A stretch of DNA of 64,000 nucleotides from Oegoconia quadripuncta (lineage: Eukaryota > Arthropoda > Insecta > Lepidoptera > Autostichidae). Location of the stretch: assembly GCA_949316235.1 (NCBI GenBank), contig OX438743.1:29853242-29917241 (forward strand), in the 5' to 3' direction. Shown here in pieces: positions 11,604-24,216 of the stretch. Position numbers and translations under genes: made by a program. The notes under the pieces are model-generated. The model was not told the origin of the DNA and searched no databases. It saw nothing but the letters and a program-made list of their open reading frames with translations. The stretch's first letter is position 1. The number at the start of each line of letters is the position of its first letter.

Positions 11604-14600
11604 TGAAGTCCATATTGTATTTTACATTATGGTTTCTAATAGTGAAATAAACAGCACCCAGATAGAAGCTAATAATGTCCATTCATTGTAAATATAAAAT
11701 TCTCCAAAACGATTACTCATTTTAATATGACGAGTAATGAGTTACAGTTTTAGTCATGTATGGAGTCATAAAAACAATCCCAGACGGGATGACGTGAATC
11801 CTGCGAAAATAATCTTGAGCCGGACCGTATTTATAAACAACTGGTAGGTAATATAATCGGAGCAAATTGAAGGAGAACATACATTTTTGGATGGCTGTAG
11901 CGTGTGAATAGAAATATCACGTTTACAAATATACTTTTATACCATTTAGTTAGGTACGTGTATGCTTAGACAGAGAATAACTGTTTTGCAACAAAACAGA
12001 CAATAATCGTTTACTAGAATGAGTAATGTAAAGAACCAAACAATAAGACAGGTAGAATCTACAGAGCCGTGCGGAAAGAGAACTATCATAGATTTGAGGT
12101 CACTGAAGTACTTATTTATAGTTTAATTATCGTTTTCGTTAATTTACAACATTATCTAGTTAGTAGATCACGACTTTACGATGCATTTAGATCGGTACTT
12201 GACACAACGCAAAAACAAGTTTTGACATTGTACAGATGGCTTGGGTGGGATGCAATGTAACACCCAATGCTAGTTCCCTTTTCAGCCACGACAAATCTAA
12301 CTCCACGTGCGTGCGTATATCTGTGCGGAAAGCCGCACAGATTTTATCTATACAACATGAACAAAAATTGGGTTAAATAAAACAAACGAAGATACAAAAT
12401 ACGCAAGATTCGATAATACCATTGCAGCATTAACTTACAACAATAGTTTAAATTCTCGAGGCATCGCTACATTTGATAAATACACATGCCATAATGAACA
12501 GGAGATAGAACCTGCTACGAACGTGCTTTATCCCCGTTATAGCTTCCATAACTTGGTCGGAAGATAACGGCATCGAAAGATCATGGCAGTAAAGAGCAAA
12601 AACATCACATCACATTAAGGAAACCGTATTGACATCATCAATCTTGCCAGCCAATGACCGTTTGTGAAACATGATAATGCCCTCTCCATAATCCATAAAT
12701 AAATTCGCAGGAAACCGTAAATCCCTTCACGTTTTATAGGGACAAACAGATTAGACAATACAAAGAATACCTACAAAGGTCTATGTGTACAGAATGTGTG
12801 CTAACGAGTGGAACTTCGAAAGCAAAGAACTCACCTCAACGCCCACAATACATTTTGCCAGGCAGACGGTGTAATCTATTTTAAATTGATGGAAGGTCAG
12901 CGTATTGAGATGAAATATGTATGCTGCAGAGTTAGCAGTAGTAGTGCTCTATAGAATTACATTGTAACGAAAAACAAAAAGTCGCCTTCAAAGGCGTTCT
13001 TCGTTCAAACGAAGAAATTGTTATAGCATCAATTCATCAGCTTAAGTCATTAATTCATCATTCAGCCTGTATTCCGTCCAATGCCGGACATAGGTTTAGC
13101 TTCCTATGTTATGTCGGCCCTTTACATTCTACAATAATTCTGAACAGTATTGTTAAAGTATACAATTACCTTCCTAACTCCTCTTTAAATAATTATTTAA
13201 TGAATGACAAAGATCGGTCTACCAAAATTTTAAGAATTGGGTGACATATAGTTGCTAAAGGCTCAGAACAATAAGAGTAATTGTTTTAGAACTTGAACTG
13301 CTGTCCAGATAAAGGCAAGTGAATTGAAATAGATTCAATCTAATCAATATTTGTGCAATACAAGTCCAATTATCTAAGATTACGTCATCAAAATATCAAT
13401 AAACGTAAACGAAAAGCAATGCGTGAGCGCACGTTATGTGTATCGCGTTGGCGAATTCAAGGAAACTGCGACATGTGGCATCATTAGATGCGTCATGTCA
13501 GCCTTTACCAACGCTGTTCTGACGAGATAATTATTATACAATGCATTAATGAATAAACCATGAAATTTATCAAAATTGATGAAGGTATGATTGTGTTACT
13601 TATACAATCTAACAGAGCAGCGATGAAAACTAACGACGATCTTCAACACAATCATTAAAGAACATTGAATGACTTTCAATTTTTTCGTCAATTTAGACTA
13701 TTCTCAAAACAACATGCTCTAAATATTACAGGCGATAGAGTCATCAATTTAACTCAATGACAAACGTTACGGCCTGCTTACACTATTGTGCTAAATTACA
13801 GCCCATTCATTAGCAAGTGCCTATGGACTGTATTCAAAATCACCGACGGCTAATGGTCATTGCACTTGACTACTCGACCATGAAATTGGTCTGATCCACG
13901 CCTCAGTTTTTCTAATTGAAGTCATTGATAAACGCCGTTTTGTTCATAGTCGAGGTGTTTCAGGAAATAATTATAAAATAATAGTTTTCATGGATATCCG
14001 GAAGTATTTGATGAGTTATTTCCTAAGTGGTAAAAAAATTGTGACGAAGAAAATGTCTGTAAATTGACACAGAGCATAAAGCAGCTACCTATCTAAACTA
14101 AGATTAAAATTGTCTCGAAATATAATTAATTATTAAGATTTAATGTTTTCTATTGGGATAAGATTATGTGAGTTATCCATCCATAATCGTTTAGAGTCAC
14201 AACAGCATGTTAGTCGCCTACGCACGTACTGATAGAATCACTATTAACTTAAGTTCAGATAAAAGCTTTAATATGAAATATCTATGCAATGCTATGTATG
14301 ATATCTGTTGCATTAATTAAATAGCTATCTTTATCTATAGTTTATCTATTTTTTCAAAAATAGTTTGTTATTATTTTAAATGTAATTAATTCAAATTACT
14401 TAAACAATTCAGTAACATTTATGCTTTCACTTAGATAGTTCTTATGATTATTGTATTGGTGTCGCTTGGTGTACATCAGTGAATTATATAATACAATACA
14501 AATACACTTTACTGTACAACAGAAAAGAAAATACAGTTTCAGAAAAGTGGCAAGAATAGAATTATGTTTTTATTTATTTATTCCGTGTGTTAATTACGTA

Positions 14601-14967
14601 GTGTTTATTGTTAGTGTTCTTCTCTTTTGATTGTATGTACTGTGCAGTGAATAAATGTTTTATCTATCAGGCGAATGAAAAAATATAAATTAAAATTAAA
14701 TATTATCAGTTATGAAAGTTCCCATTGGTTTTAATTATAACAAGTAGGTACAGGGTTTCTAATTCTATACCTACTCATTAAAATGGTTGATGATGATAAA
14801 TTTTGTTTTGCACGATATAATACTCGATAATGAAAGATAATAACAAAAATTAAAAACGATTAGGTCGTGTAAACTGTACTATATCTTGTATTGAGTACTT
14901 ATAATGAAATGAAATAGGCTTCAAATAACTAATAGCACCTAAATTGTATACTTATTAATATACATTT
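11604..14967. other. No gene recognised
   Basis: AT-rich with many stops. A repeat phrase resembling a lepidopteran LINE tail (gtccaatgccggacataggt) is at about 13077-13096. No exon-like open frame was found. Confidence 0.4.
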
Positions 14968-15021
14968 CCATCAGGTGAGATTGTGGTCAAACGCGAATCC
15001 AGTCGATCATAAAAAAAAAAT
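14968..15021 (+). mobile_element. ~54-bp 3' tail of the WNSLP-type LINE
   Basis: Contains caggtgagattgtggtcaaa, then cgcgaatccagtcgatcat and a nine-base A run. This is the plus-strand orientation of the tail seen at 54503-54652, severely 5'-truncated. Confidence 0.8.
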
Positions 15022-18000
15022 GAATGCATTCCTATATTTTTATCGTTACATTAGAGGACAGTGTGGGAACGTCTGGACCTCCTGAGGTGCTAATAACAAA
15101 AGCATCACTTTCTAAGTGAAAGATGGCTCTATCCATGAAAAAGGAGATTGTTGAAGGGTCTAATCATTATTAATTATATCTCCTTTCATTTTTCTATTAA
15201 TCCTAGACAATAAATAGTGAAGTTTACTTTTTAAAGTGTTTGCATTTCTATGCGTTCGAGTATATGTACAGAAAAGAACTGTTTACAGAAGAATTCATAT
15301 ATTTTTAACCGACTTCAAAAAAGGTGGAAGCTCTCAATTCGGCCGTGTGTATTTTTTTTATTCTCACAAATCAATGGACAATGCAATGGAAGTTTACATT
15401 CGTACTCTAAAAGTCTATCTGCTAAAAATCCTGGCGACTTTAACGAGTAAACTAGTACATTACACTATAGGTACAATTTCAAACAACGCGAAGAAATTCG
15501 GCACCCAACCTTTATTAAAAAAATAAACCTTTATTAAACAGCACCTTTATTGTCGTAAATACCATCTCCTTCGCCATTAGTCGAATTTGACAGTTGAATC
15601 TCCATTGAATTTGACAATCCGCGAAGTTTTTTGTCATACTTTTTTCTATCTAGTAGACTTTTATCTTAACTTGAAAATAAATCCTGGAAGCCCAAATACA
15701 ATTATAATCACAACATTTTAGGCACGTTTAACTACGATTAGATGACAGTCTCAATAATAGAATATGAGTTTTATTAAGATTCTTAACTACTAGTTACCCG
15801 GTTGCAAATCGCAGGTTGTTCAACTCAAACCCGCGTGGGTACACGAAGATAGCAGTATTCATTTCCGATTATGGTGCTGCCCCGATGCTGATCTCATATG
15901 CGAAAGTTGAAGCCACAATTGTAATCACAATCGAAATAAGAAATATGACATCAACCATACCAATTTTGTAGAAAAAACGGAAGGAGGACAATTTGTTTTC
16001 ATTATATGCGTGGCTTATGTAAACAAGGAAATGTGCGGGTTCAGAACTGACGGAAGGAAAGCAAAGTGCGTATTAGCACAGTTAAGCCTGTATACTGTGA
16101 TATGTTAGTTACCTACCCAGTGTCAAAGTGTTGGTGTCGGTGCGTGCAAATTGCGGGCAGCAGGAGGCAGACTATGCTAATTCGACGCATCGCGAGATCT
16201 AGGGCACTTCCGTCGCGAAAAACTGATAACCATGCAAATTGCAAGTTCTATGCTAAATAGAGCAATTTGTGTACTATTTTAAGTCCTGGATCCGGAGAAT
16301 TCGATCAAAGCTGTTGTATTGTAGACGAAAGAATGAAGAAGAATGTTAGATTCAAACCAAATTAAACCAACGCAAATTAATAAGACGCATTATGTCGAAT
16401 CAATCTAATGTAATCCAAACCAAACTTCAGTACCAAATTTGAGTCGTACTGTTCTGTATGAACTAACATTATAGGATATACAGCATTCTTAATTTAATAT
16501 ACCTCTTAGCGAAAAAAAAACAAAAGCTAATCCAATTTCAAAATAAAGACTAAGATATTAAAAGTAAATCAGAACATAGTCACTGCAAAACAAGGAACAC
16601 ATTCTTACCACAAATTTCAGTGACAATTAGATAAAACCGGTGTCCACATTTAAAGGCTTTCTAAAGATTTAAAATTTAAGTAAATATGTATATCATAGCA
16701 CTTTAGTGTTTGGAAACTGAAACCTGTTATAAATGGATATGTTGCAGACTTGCGGTTATGAAATCAGTTTCGATCACGCAAAGTACATACTGGTAAGGTC
16801 ACAGGTTAATTTACACACGCAACGTATGTACTAGCCACAGCTTTATATAGGTATCTACATGAATACGAGTACTGAGTAGGTATAGCATAGTAATTATTGT
16901 ACGAATTTCTTTGCCTAAGTAAAGCACAAATTCGAGACGGTAATCGTAGGATCACCTACCTACATAAAACAATTTGGGTCGCCTATTGGTGGTTAATTTG
17001 GTTCCACATTTTCAACTTTGTTATGGAGAAACGCCAGGCTAAAGAAAACATTGCTGGTAATGTACTTGTAAATGTAACTTGTTTATGTACGTGGAAATTG
17101 TCGTGGAACGTCTGTACTTAAGTAAGTTAGAGTATGTAAGTCGGCGTCATTATCGCAATAATATTATTTCGCATGCATTTAGTACTAGCTTTCACGACTT
17201 TCGTGCTTTCAACTATTCTTGTGCAAAAAATTAAGACATACTGACGCTCTGTAAAAACATGAAAGAGAGACAAACAAACAAAACATTTTCCATTTACACC
17301 TAATATTATGTTTGGATCTATTATAATTACAAATATGAAGTTGATAGCGATCCCGCAAGACAGAGTTCATGTGGGACTTTCTATTTGGTGACTGATATGG
17401 TTTTCGATCGAGCTTGCATCTAGCTGAACAAACATTACAATTTTCATACAAGTCAGTCACGCCAGTTTATTATAACGGTTACATTTTATATTAAGTACCT
17501 TGCGATATTGTTGGGCCACAGCTACAGAAATAAACGTTAGCAAAATTGGTTGTATTGGAAGTTTAACTAATATTACATACTCCGCTTTACAAGTGATTCT
17601 TTATGCAAGAAATTGACTCATTCGGTATTCAAAAAGAGTGCAACAGGACGGACGTGTGTCGTGTGCCGCGGTAGGTAATGAAGATTCACTATGAATATCA
17701 AACGAGAAAGAAAATTTTAAGTGGTACCTATTAATAATGATTTGTTGCAGTTTTATAAGACACGAGGAAAAAAATATTGCATATTCTGTGGTACAACAGT
17801 TGATGATTCAAAGTTAAGTGGGTAAGTGATAGCAGATACCGCAGACAGGACACAAAGCCATTTTTGGCAACAGTAGCTGTAGTGCAACGGAACTAAGTTT
17901 TAGCACTGAATGTTAATGATGACAAATTTTATAACTGTCCAGTTCCTAATATTACCTAGTCAAAGAACAATCAAATAACCGTCCCTGGCTTTACCAGCAA

Positions 18001-18239
18001 GACACCATATGGTGGCTGGCCATTAAATATTCGACAAGGTGTGTTTTGTTTAAGGCAAGGTGGCCATAACATCTGCGCATACGTTTTTGCGGTCGAATCA
18101 CGATGAATCAATGCAAGCACCTGTTGTGTATTTATTTCTAAAAATACGTATTATGCCTCTATCTCATTGAGAGCAGAGTGTGCCCCAATAGTGGAGACGT
18201 ATAAAGCTGTTGATTACCTAATTAAAAGATCTATATGGA
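15022..18239. other. No gene recognised
   Basis: A dispersed repeat phrase (accgacttcaaaaaaggtgg) is at about 15308. Open frames of 60-96 codons at 15236-15526, 16066-16260, 16897-17121 and 17209-17460 lack domains or a splice context and are not called. Confidence 0.4.
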
Positions 18240-18420
18240 AGGAAGAATAGAGGGGAAAAGAAAAGGCGGAAGACCGAGAATAAGCTACATGCTGCAGATA
18301 AAAGAGAAGTTGAACGTCGTGTCGTATCAGGAGGTCAAGAGGAAGGCGGAGAGCAGAGAGATATGGAAAAATCTCCACCGACAAGAGCATGGCTCTTAAA
18401 TCAGATGATGATGATATGTT
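18240..18420 (+). pseudogene. LINE ORF2 C-terminal fragment
   Basis: One plus-strand frame reads GGRPRISYMLQIKEKLNVV and then YQEVKRKAESREIWKNLHRQ before a stop. This is typical of the C-terminus of RTE/CR1-like non-LTR retrotransposons (GRPR, W, REIW spacing). It is followed by (gat)n, a common RTE-type tail. The upstream reverse transcriptase is absent, so it is a 5'-truncated copy. Confidence 0.7.
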
Positions 18421-19534
18421 GTTTCCTAATTTAATATTTTAATTGTGTGGTCTAGTTCTACATTAAAATATAGGGTATTAGGTACAGCAATTCCACTGTA
18501 TTGAAATGATTTGGTACCCTTTGTTTCTTATCCCACACCGAAAGTATCAATTACCTTGGCGCCCGATTGAGTTCACCCCTGAATAGTTTACGATTTGTTT
18601 CCAGTTTAAATTTACGCGTTCCCCTGACGACGTTCTGGCATTTGGGTCACCTGGATTGCCTCCAAAGATTATAAATCTTAAGAACAAAGCGTAATGTTTA
18701 CAAGATATTTGAGTATTACTACTTACGCTAACATAGTTGTTAACCATCCCATTCAGTCCAGTGCTAGACTTCCTCAATGCTCGTCCACCACAGTCACTTC
18801 CATCCACTTCTATTTATTTCTATTAAATCAAAGTGATGACATTTATTACGATGCAAACAGCGAAACAAGTAAACGATGTTGATTTATTAGAGGCTATTGA
18901 ATTCCCATAACGTTGACGAAGAAAGGAGAGAACACAATAATAAAGCTTTTTTACACCCACAACAATGTTGAGAGAATTTTTCTATTATTTTATGACAGGC
19001 TCTGGGAAAAAAGCATAAAATGTGGCCGTGAATCGACGGGAAATTCTTTCAAGATGCCTGTTTTACGAGCTGTGAAACGATGCCGCTTCAATCCGACATT
19101 AAATGAACTTCTAGTTAGGTACCCACCTACCCATAATTTTCTTATCCCATGCAGTAATGTTAGTGACCTTTGAAGCTTTAGAAAAGACTATCTCTAGTCT
19201 CTATGTTTGGAGATGATTTATAATTATGGTCTTAAGAATGATGAATTTCTACATGTTGTGGCTTCAAGAAATAAGGTCCTACCAAAGTAGCAATACCCCA
19301 AGGAACAAATATGTGTCTTGCTATAGGATTTCTACTCTATAGACTTAAAGATAGGTAGCTCATGCTGCAAAACATTTTCAAGGATTACAAGGATGTGACA
19401 TAGGTACATAACTATAAATAATTGATAAAGCTTAGTTTATGAGGAAATAAATTTCATGTTACAAAATAACACCCAAAGTTAATGAGAGCAAATTCGTACT
19501 CGTAGCTCCTTGCGTTGGTTTCTTCAGTAAACAA
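18421..19534. other. No gene recognised
   Basis: A minus-strand open frame at 18547-18807 contains an attractive GTAAGT after a short frame (about 18731), but nothing ties it to a gene family. Confidence 0.35.
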
Positions 19535-19810
19535 GACAACCTGTTTGGTGTAGTGGTTAGCAACTCTGACCACTATACCAAAAGGTTGCGGGTTCGAATC
19601 CCGCTAGGGGCATATGTTTGTGTGATGAATACGTACATGTGTACCCGAGTTATGGATGTTTTCATTTATAATAAAAATTTATTTACAAAAAAAAAAAGTA
19701 TTTATGTAGTTTAACAACCATCTGGTATGCCTAATACAAGCGTATAGTTGCTTACTGTAGAACTAGATGGCGCTGTGTGTATGTCTAAGGATATTTATTT
19801 ATTTATTATT
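19535..19810 (+). mobile_element. tRNA-headed SINE, family 1, full copy
   Basis: A box tggtgtagtggttagc (19547-19562) and B box ggttcgaatcc (19590-19600) form the pol III promoter of a tRNA-like head without an acceptor stem. The body contains gagttatggatgttttcat and an internal A run. The 3' end carries aactagatggcgctgtgtgt. Minus-strand copies are at 22142-22411 and 57373-57625. Confidence 0.85.
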
Positions 19811-20363
19811 ATAACAATAATGTTGAAACTAAATCTGATTGATACATAAGCTGTATCAAGCTGAGAAACATAGCACAGCAATCTTCAGCTATTTCGATGA
19901 TTTTTTCAGTAATCACGTTAAAAAACATAATGTTCAAACTTATGGCTATAGTACTATAGGTACCTACGTAACTACCTACTATTGCGAGCTACATTTGTGT
20001 ACACCCTCACAACTTGGAAACAAAGGGGGTTCGAGGTAATCAGGAATGGGTGACCGATGCCGATGCGTCATCGCAGCCACCCTCCAGAACGCACCCCCTT
20101 CACACCCTCGCTCGAGTCGTGGATGGATCGATCCTGTGACCGCTTCTGCCATGCGCAAAACCCGCCCTATTGTTTATTTTTTTTTTTTACTTATTTTTGA
20201 AAATGTATCTAAATTATGAGCTGTTCATAATGGCATTTGTTTTGATATTATTGTAAATAATGAAGTTTTACTAGTCAAAATTTGTTGAGTTAGCATTGAT
20301 TGCGAGAGTGGTTCAATGATGATATCATAAATTACTAGTATAGTTAATTAATATATTACTCAC
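19811..20363. other. No gene; a moderately GC-rich patch at about 20035-20165
   Basis: The patch has several CpG-containing words (ctcgctcgagtcgtgg) but no clear frame. It lies in the intron that follows the Unc-76 exon. Confidence 0.4.
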
Positions 20364-20752
20364 TGGCATTCGTTCATTATTTCTTCCTGTGAGCGAACTT
20401 GGACCGGTGCTAATTTCTCCACACTCTCCTCATAGTTGCCGAAGCACTTTGTGATCTTGTCATCGAAGGTGTTCACCAAATCCTCCAGCGACCCGGAGAA
20501 TGTCTCCGTAAAGTTGTCTCCTTCACCATTTTGCATATTGTCATGTTTGCATTTCACCAGTTTTGGTTCGTCGTTATCGTTAATTTTATTAGAGTCAGTT
20601 TTCATTTTGACAATTTCACTTTTGAGATGGTTTATGTTATTTAAACGTATGTCGTTGCCGTTTATCGTTTTTTGGGGGTAGTCGGCAGTGGAGAGGCAGT
20701 CGTCGGCCTCTTCGATTTGCGCGAGCGGTGCCTCGAACTGGAGCTCGGCCAT
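20364..20752 (-). CDS. Unc-76: Unc-76/FEZ (fasciculation and elongation protein zeta), first coding exon only
   Basis: FEZ/Unc-76 proteins are kinesin-1 adaptors that act in axonal transport and axon outgrowth. The exon encodes 129 codons plus two bases. The chosen start (ATG at 20750-20752, context cagaATGg) gives MAELQFEAPLAQIEEADD, the usual insect FEZ beginning. The conserved acidic block SLEDLVNTFDDKITKCF is at residues 88-104, followed by LAPVQVRSQEEIMNEC at 114-129. The exon ends CA just before donor GTGAGT (20358-20363). In FEZ proteins the sequence continues with a tryptophan-rich segment, which I could not find at lower coordinates, so later exons are outside the window or beyond a large intron. 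The open frame continues upstream to an ATG at 20903-20905; that extension is arginine/alanine-rich and may be 5' UTR. Family assignment is from motif memory, not a search. Confidence 0.8.
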
Positions 20753-20990
20753 TCTGCCAATCGCTTCTCGCATGACCAATACGTCCGCTCGCGTCGTCAA
20801 TCGCGCGAAACTGCCGCCGTCGGTGCTCGCTCGCTGCGTCGAGCTACGCGCCGCCGCCCGCTCCGCAGCGCCCCAGCCCGGTCGGATCGCGTGCGTACCG
20901 TACACAGGCCAATAAGTGTGTTTATTGGTCTGTGGTACCGTACGAGTACAATACAGTCAGCAACACAGTAACCCAATGAAGCTCGTTCTC
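20753..20990 (-). promoter_or_regulatory. GC-rich 5' region of Unc-76
   Basis: The stretch 20690-20900 is rich in G, C and CpG, unlike the AT-rich surroundings, as expected for a 5' UTR or promoter. Just upstream lies the CCAAT palindrome at 20903-20935. I see no clear TATA box, and the transcription start is not determined. Confidence 0.4.
20903..20935. repeat. CCAAT-containing palindrome, copy 2
   Basis: The left arm CACAGGCCAATAA and right arm TTTATTGGTCTGTGG face each other across gtgtg, giving two inverted CCAAT boxes. The same motif is at 2433-2464, and a half copy (acaaaccaataaacaca) is at about 46933-46949. Confidence 0.7.
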
Positions 20991-21055
20991 TACTGTCTGA
21001 TCTAAGTAGGTATTCCAGCACTAGATAGGTACCATAACTGGCGCGGTAACATTTA

Positions 21056-21345
21056 AGTCGCGTGAGATAATATTTGTCCTGCTCATTTGATTGGACGAAA
21101 TATACAATTATCCCTCTTAGACTTCTACGTCACGCGCGTCAAACGATGTCATGCTACGGGGGCTGGTTTTCCTTAGCACAGGTACATTCATTTTACTCAA
21201 ATTACAGAAGATACCTATGTCAGTCAGACTACATTAATCTTCTTAATTTTACTAAATTATACAATTCTGACCTAATCAGTCGACAAAAAAGAAGTATTTT
21301 TTTTATGCACAACGGGTTGGTTACTTGACATCAGCTTGACATCGA
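21056..21345 (+). repeat. Dispersed ~250-bp repeat, copy 1
   Basis: Shares atatttgtcctgctcat, gattggac.aaatataca and aaacgatgtcatgctacg, in order, with 31975-32180 (same strand) and with the reverse complement of 58640-58790. It ends with a phrase around tttatgcacaa. The class (MITE or SINE) is not resolved because I see no clear terminal repeats. Confidence 0.6.
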
Positions 21346-21589
21346 TGTAATAATAATCTCTTTGAGACAATTTTAACAACACAAATGAATCTCATCTCAG
21401 GTGTCTGAATAAATGATTCTTTAAAAATAAAAATAAATGTAATAGCCTGTGACATTTGATTTTTTGTTTGTTCCCTTTTTCGCGCCATGCAATTAGAGTC
21501 ACAAAAAGTACCAGAAGGTATCGATCGACTTTTTATCCGATACCCGATACTTTTGTACTCGATACTTCACAAACAAACAAACAAACAAC

Positions 21590-21720
21590 AAATAAAATAT
21601 TCTATATTGCACAACAATGACAAACATAACACAAAGATAAATAAAAAAAGGGGACAGTACAATTTGGCGGCCTTATCACTAAAAGCGATCTCTTCCAGGC
21701 AGCCTTTTGGGTTATAGGAT
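21590..21720 (-). repeat. LINE 3'-tail fragment
   Basis: Contains acagtacaatttggcggcct and tatcactaaaagcgatctct, shared in part with 50105-50215 and with the phrase at 7995. It is a recurrent retrotransposon end, with no coding capacity here. Confidence 0.5.
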
Positions 21721-22141
21721 ACATTACGCACATGATAGGTAGGTAGGGTGTGCGGTAAATTAATTTAAATAAAATAGATAAATTACCTATATAAATACAT
21801 ACGTTAATTGATTATATACAAACATACATACATAATATATATATATATATAAAATAATACATTTCATATAATACCTATATTTATATTTATTCGAAATAAA
21901 TAGAATAGTACGGAACTAAGCACACAGTAATTAATAAGAGTATGGAACAAAACTCAGTAAATGAAACGAAAATCATGAAAAGGCAAGTGAAAGAGGATAG
22001 TTAGAGGAGCTAGAGGACTAGATACAACTCCTTCACTTGAGCCTTGAATACATTCAGTGACTGAGCACGTCTAACTGAAGCAGGTAGTGAGTTCCAAGCC
22101 ATTACGTTCGATACTTGTACAAATAAATATAATATACTCTT

Positions 22142-22411
22142 CCATATCTATGCACATACATACAGCGCCATGTAGTTCCATACTAAGCTACTAGGCTTGT
22201 ATTATGGATTATACCAGATGGTTGATAAACTATACAAGTACCTAGGCACTTTTTTTAAAATTAAATACATAATGTTTAAATGAAAAACATTCATAACTCG
22301 GGAACACATGTCTGTATTCATCATACAAACATATGCCCCTAGCTGGATTCGTACCCGCAACCTTTTGGTATAGCAGTCAGAGTTTCTAACCACTACACCA
22401 ATGCAGTCGTC
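22142..22411 (-). mobile_element. SINE family 1, minus-strand copy
   Basis: Reverse complement of the 19535 copy: 3' end cagcgccatgtagttccata at the low coordinate and the tRNA-like head (ctggattcgtacccgcaacc, aaccactacaccaa) at the high coordinate. The B box has a few substitutions. A short T/A-rich interruption lies at about 22250. Confidence 0.8.
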
Positions 22412-22966
22412 AAATATAAATGATACTCCTTGGCTGGTATCGTGTCGCCGTCGAATCATGAAAACTTGGCTGTACAGAGAAACTTAGCTCACTCTAGTCT
22501 AGACAAAAAGAAGAGCACAGGCACTGCAAGCTCGAAACTTTGGATATTAATTATGTGACTTCGGTGAAAGATGAAATGTTGGTGAGGATAGGCTTGGAGA
22601 TCTCGATGTTTGCAATCTCAACGGATTTTATACAATAGGAAGATATGAAGTTGATTTTTCCACAATGTACAGTATCGATACTTTGGATTCGATATAGTGT
22701 GTTCCTGCATGGACTTTTGCATATCAGCGTCACAGACTAGGGACCACACTAGGGACCCGATTCTCGCGCACGTCGATTGGTTGTCACTTCTACATTTTAC
22801 AGTTATAATCGTTTGCAAAAATGACAATGCACGGAGTACTTTTTGATAAAATCTGGAATGCGCTGCGCGGATTTCAGTACGTACATATTCAGAGACTGCG
22901 TGTCTTTAGACATTATCTGAGTAATCTGTGACTGCGTGCAAGGAGTATACAAAACCTATAGCTGCG
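22412..22966. other. No gene; a decayed Harbinger-like end near 22755
   Basis: The phrase gggacccgattctcgcgca resembles the terminal repeat of the remnant at 10661. The opposite end was not found. Confidence 0.4.
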
Positions 22967-24216
22967 TGAGAGAAAACCATGATTTTTTTTTTTGGTTTCA
23001 TTCTCTCCTTTAGGAGAAGGCAAAGGGATCTAGCCCATAACAGCCATGTCTTATTTCTCTTATTTCTTCAGTTTGCAAGTCAGTCTCAGTCAAAACAAGT
23101 AATTCGTCGTATACTTGGCGTATACAGTCTAGTCACGGTCAAGTCATTCTTCAGTAAAGCGGCAGAATGCTTTACAAAAGATTTTGGCGGCTTCTTGTGG
23201 GAACCCGAAAGCTCCGTTACGCACTTTAATTTACACTTCCCTTCACTTGTACACCATCACTAACGTTTGCTGCACAATATTCTGCCATTATTAAGCTTCA
23301 AAAGTTAGAATGCACAAATTATAAGAATTATAAAGAAAAATGCTACTTCACTCGCCGAGTTCCCGCCAAAAAGCCAGAAAACCATGATTTTTTTTTTCCT
23401 TTTATTCTCTCCTCTAGGAGAAGGCAAAGGTATCTAGCCCATAACAGCCATGTCTTATTTCTCTTATTTCTTCAGTTTGTAAGTCAGTCTCAGTCCAAAC
23501 CAGTTATTCGTCGTATACTTGGCGTATACAGAGTCTAGTCACGGTCACGTCATTCTTCAGTAAAGTGGCAGAATGCTTTACAAAAGATTTTGGCGGCTTC
23601 TTGTGGGAACCCGAAAGCTCCGTTACGCACTTTAATTTACACTTCCCTTCACTTGTACACCATCACTAACGTTTGCTGCACAATATTCTGCCATTATTAA
23701 GCTTCAAAAGTTAGAATGCACAAATTATTAGAATTATAAAGAAAAATGCTACTTCACTCGCCGAGTTCCCGCCAAAAAGCCGTCCAGAAAACCATGTTTT
23801 TTTTTTTAGTTTTATTTTTATTTTCTCCTCTAGGAGAAGGCAAAGGGATCTAGCCCATAACAGCCATGTCTTATTTCTCTTATTTCTTCAGTTTGTAAGT
23901 CAGTCTCAGTCCAAACCAGTAATTCGGCGTATACTTGGCGTATACAGAGTCTAGTCACGGTCACGTCATTCTTCAGTAAAGTGGCAGAATGCTTTACAAA
24001 AGATTTTGGCGGCTTCTTGTGGGAACCCGAAAGCTCCGTTACGCACTTTAATTTACACTTCCCTTCACTTGTACACCATCACTAACGTTTGCTGCACAAT
24101 ATTCTTCCATTATTAAGCTTCAAAAGTTAGAATGCACAAATTATTAGAATTATAAAGAAAAATGCTATTTCACTCGCCGAGTTCCCGCCAAAAAGCCGTC
24201 CAGAAAACCATGAGAA
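22967..24216 (-). mobile_element. Three head-to-tail copies of the poly(A) retroposon
   Basis: Units at about 22980-23370, 23385-23780 and 23797-24198 are nearly identical. Each reads on the minus strand from GGCTTTTTGGCGGGAAC to a short hairpin (cctttgccttctcct..aggagaga) and then poly(A), seen as poly(T) on the plus strand. Each unit is bounded by agaaaaccatg, which also precedes the first and follows the last. Units 2 and 3 also share gtc after gcc at one boundary. No protein-coding frame is conserved across units. Confidence 0.85.

Noticed and set aside
18547..18807. Possible further Unc-76 exon (frame followed by GTAAGT)
   Set aside because: The encoded residues do not match the FEZ segments I know after the first exon, and no acceptor fits.
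20436..21021. Plus- and minus-strand frames overlapping the Unc-76 exon
   Set aside because: Most are GC-rich shadows of the Unc-76 frame.
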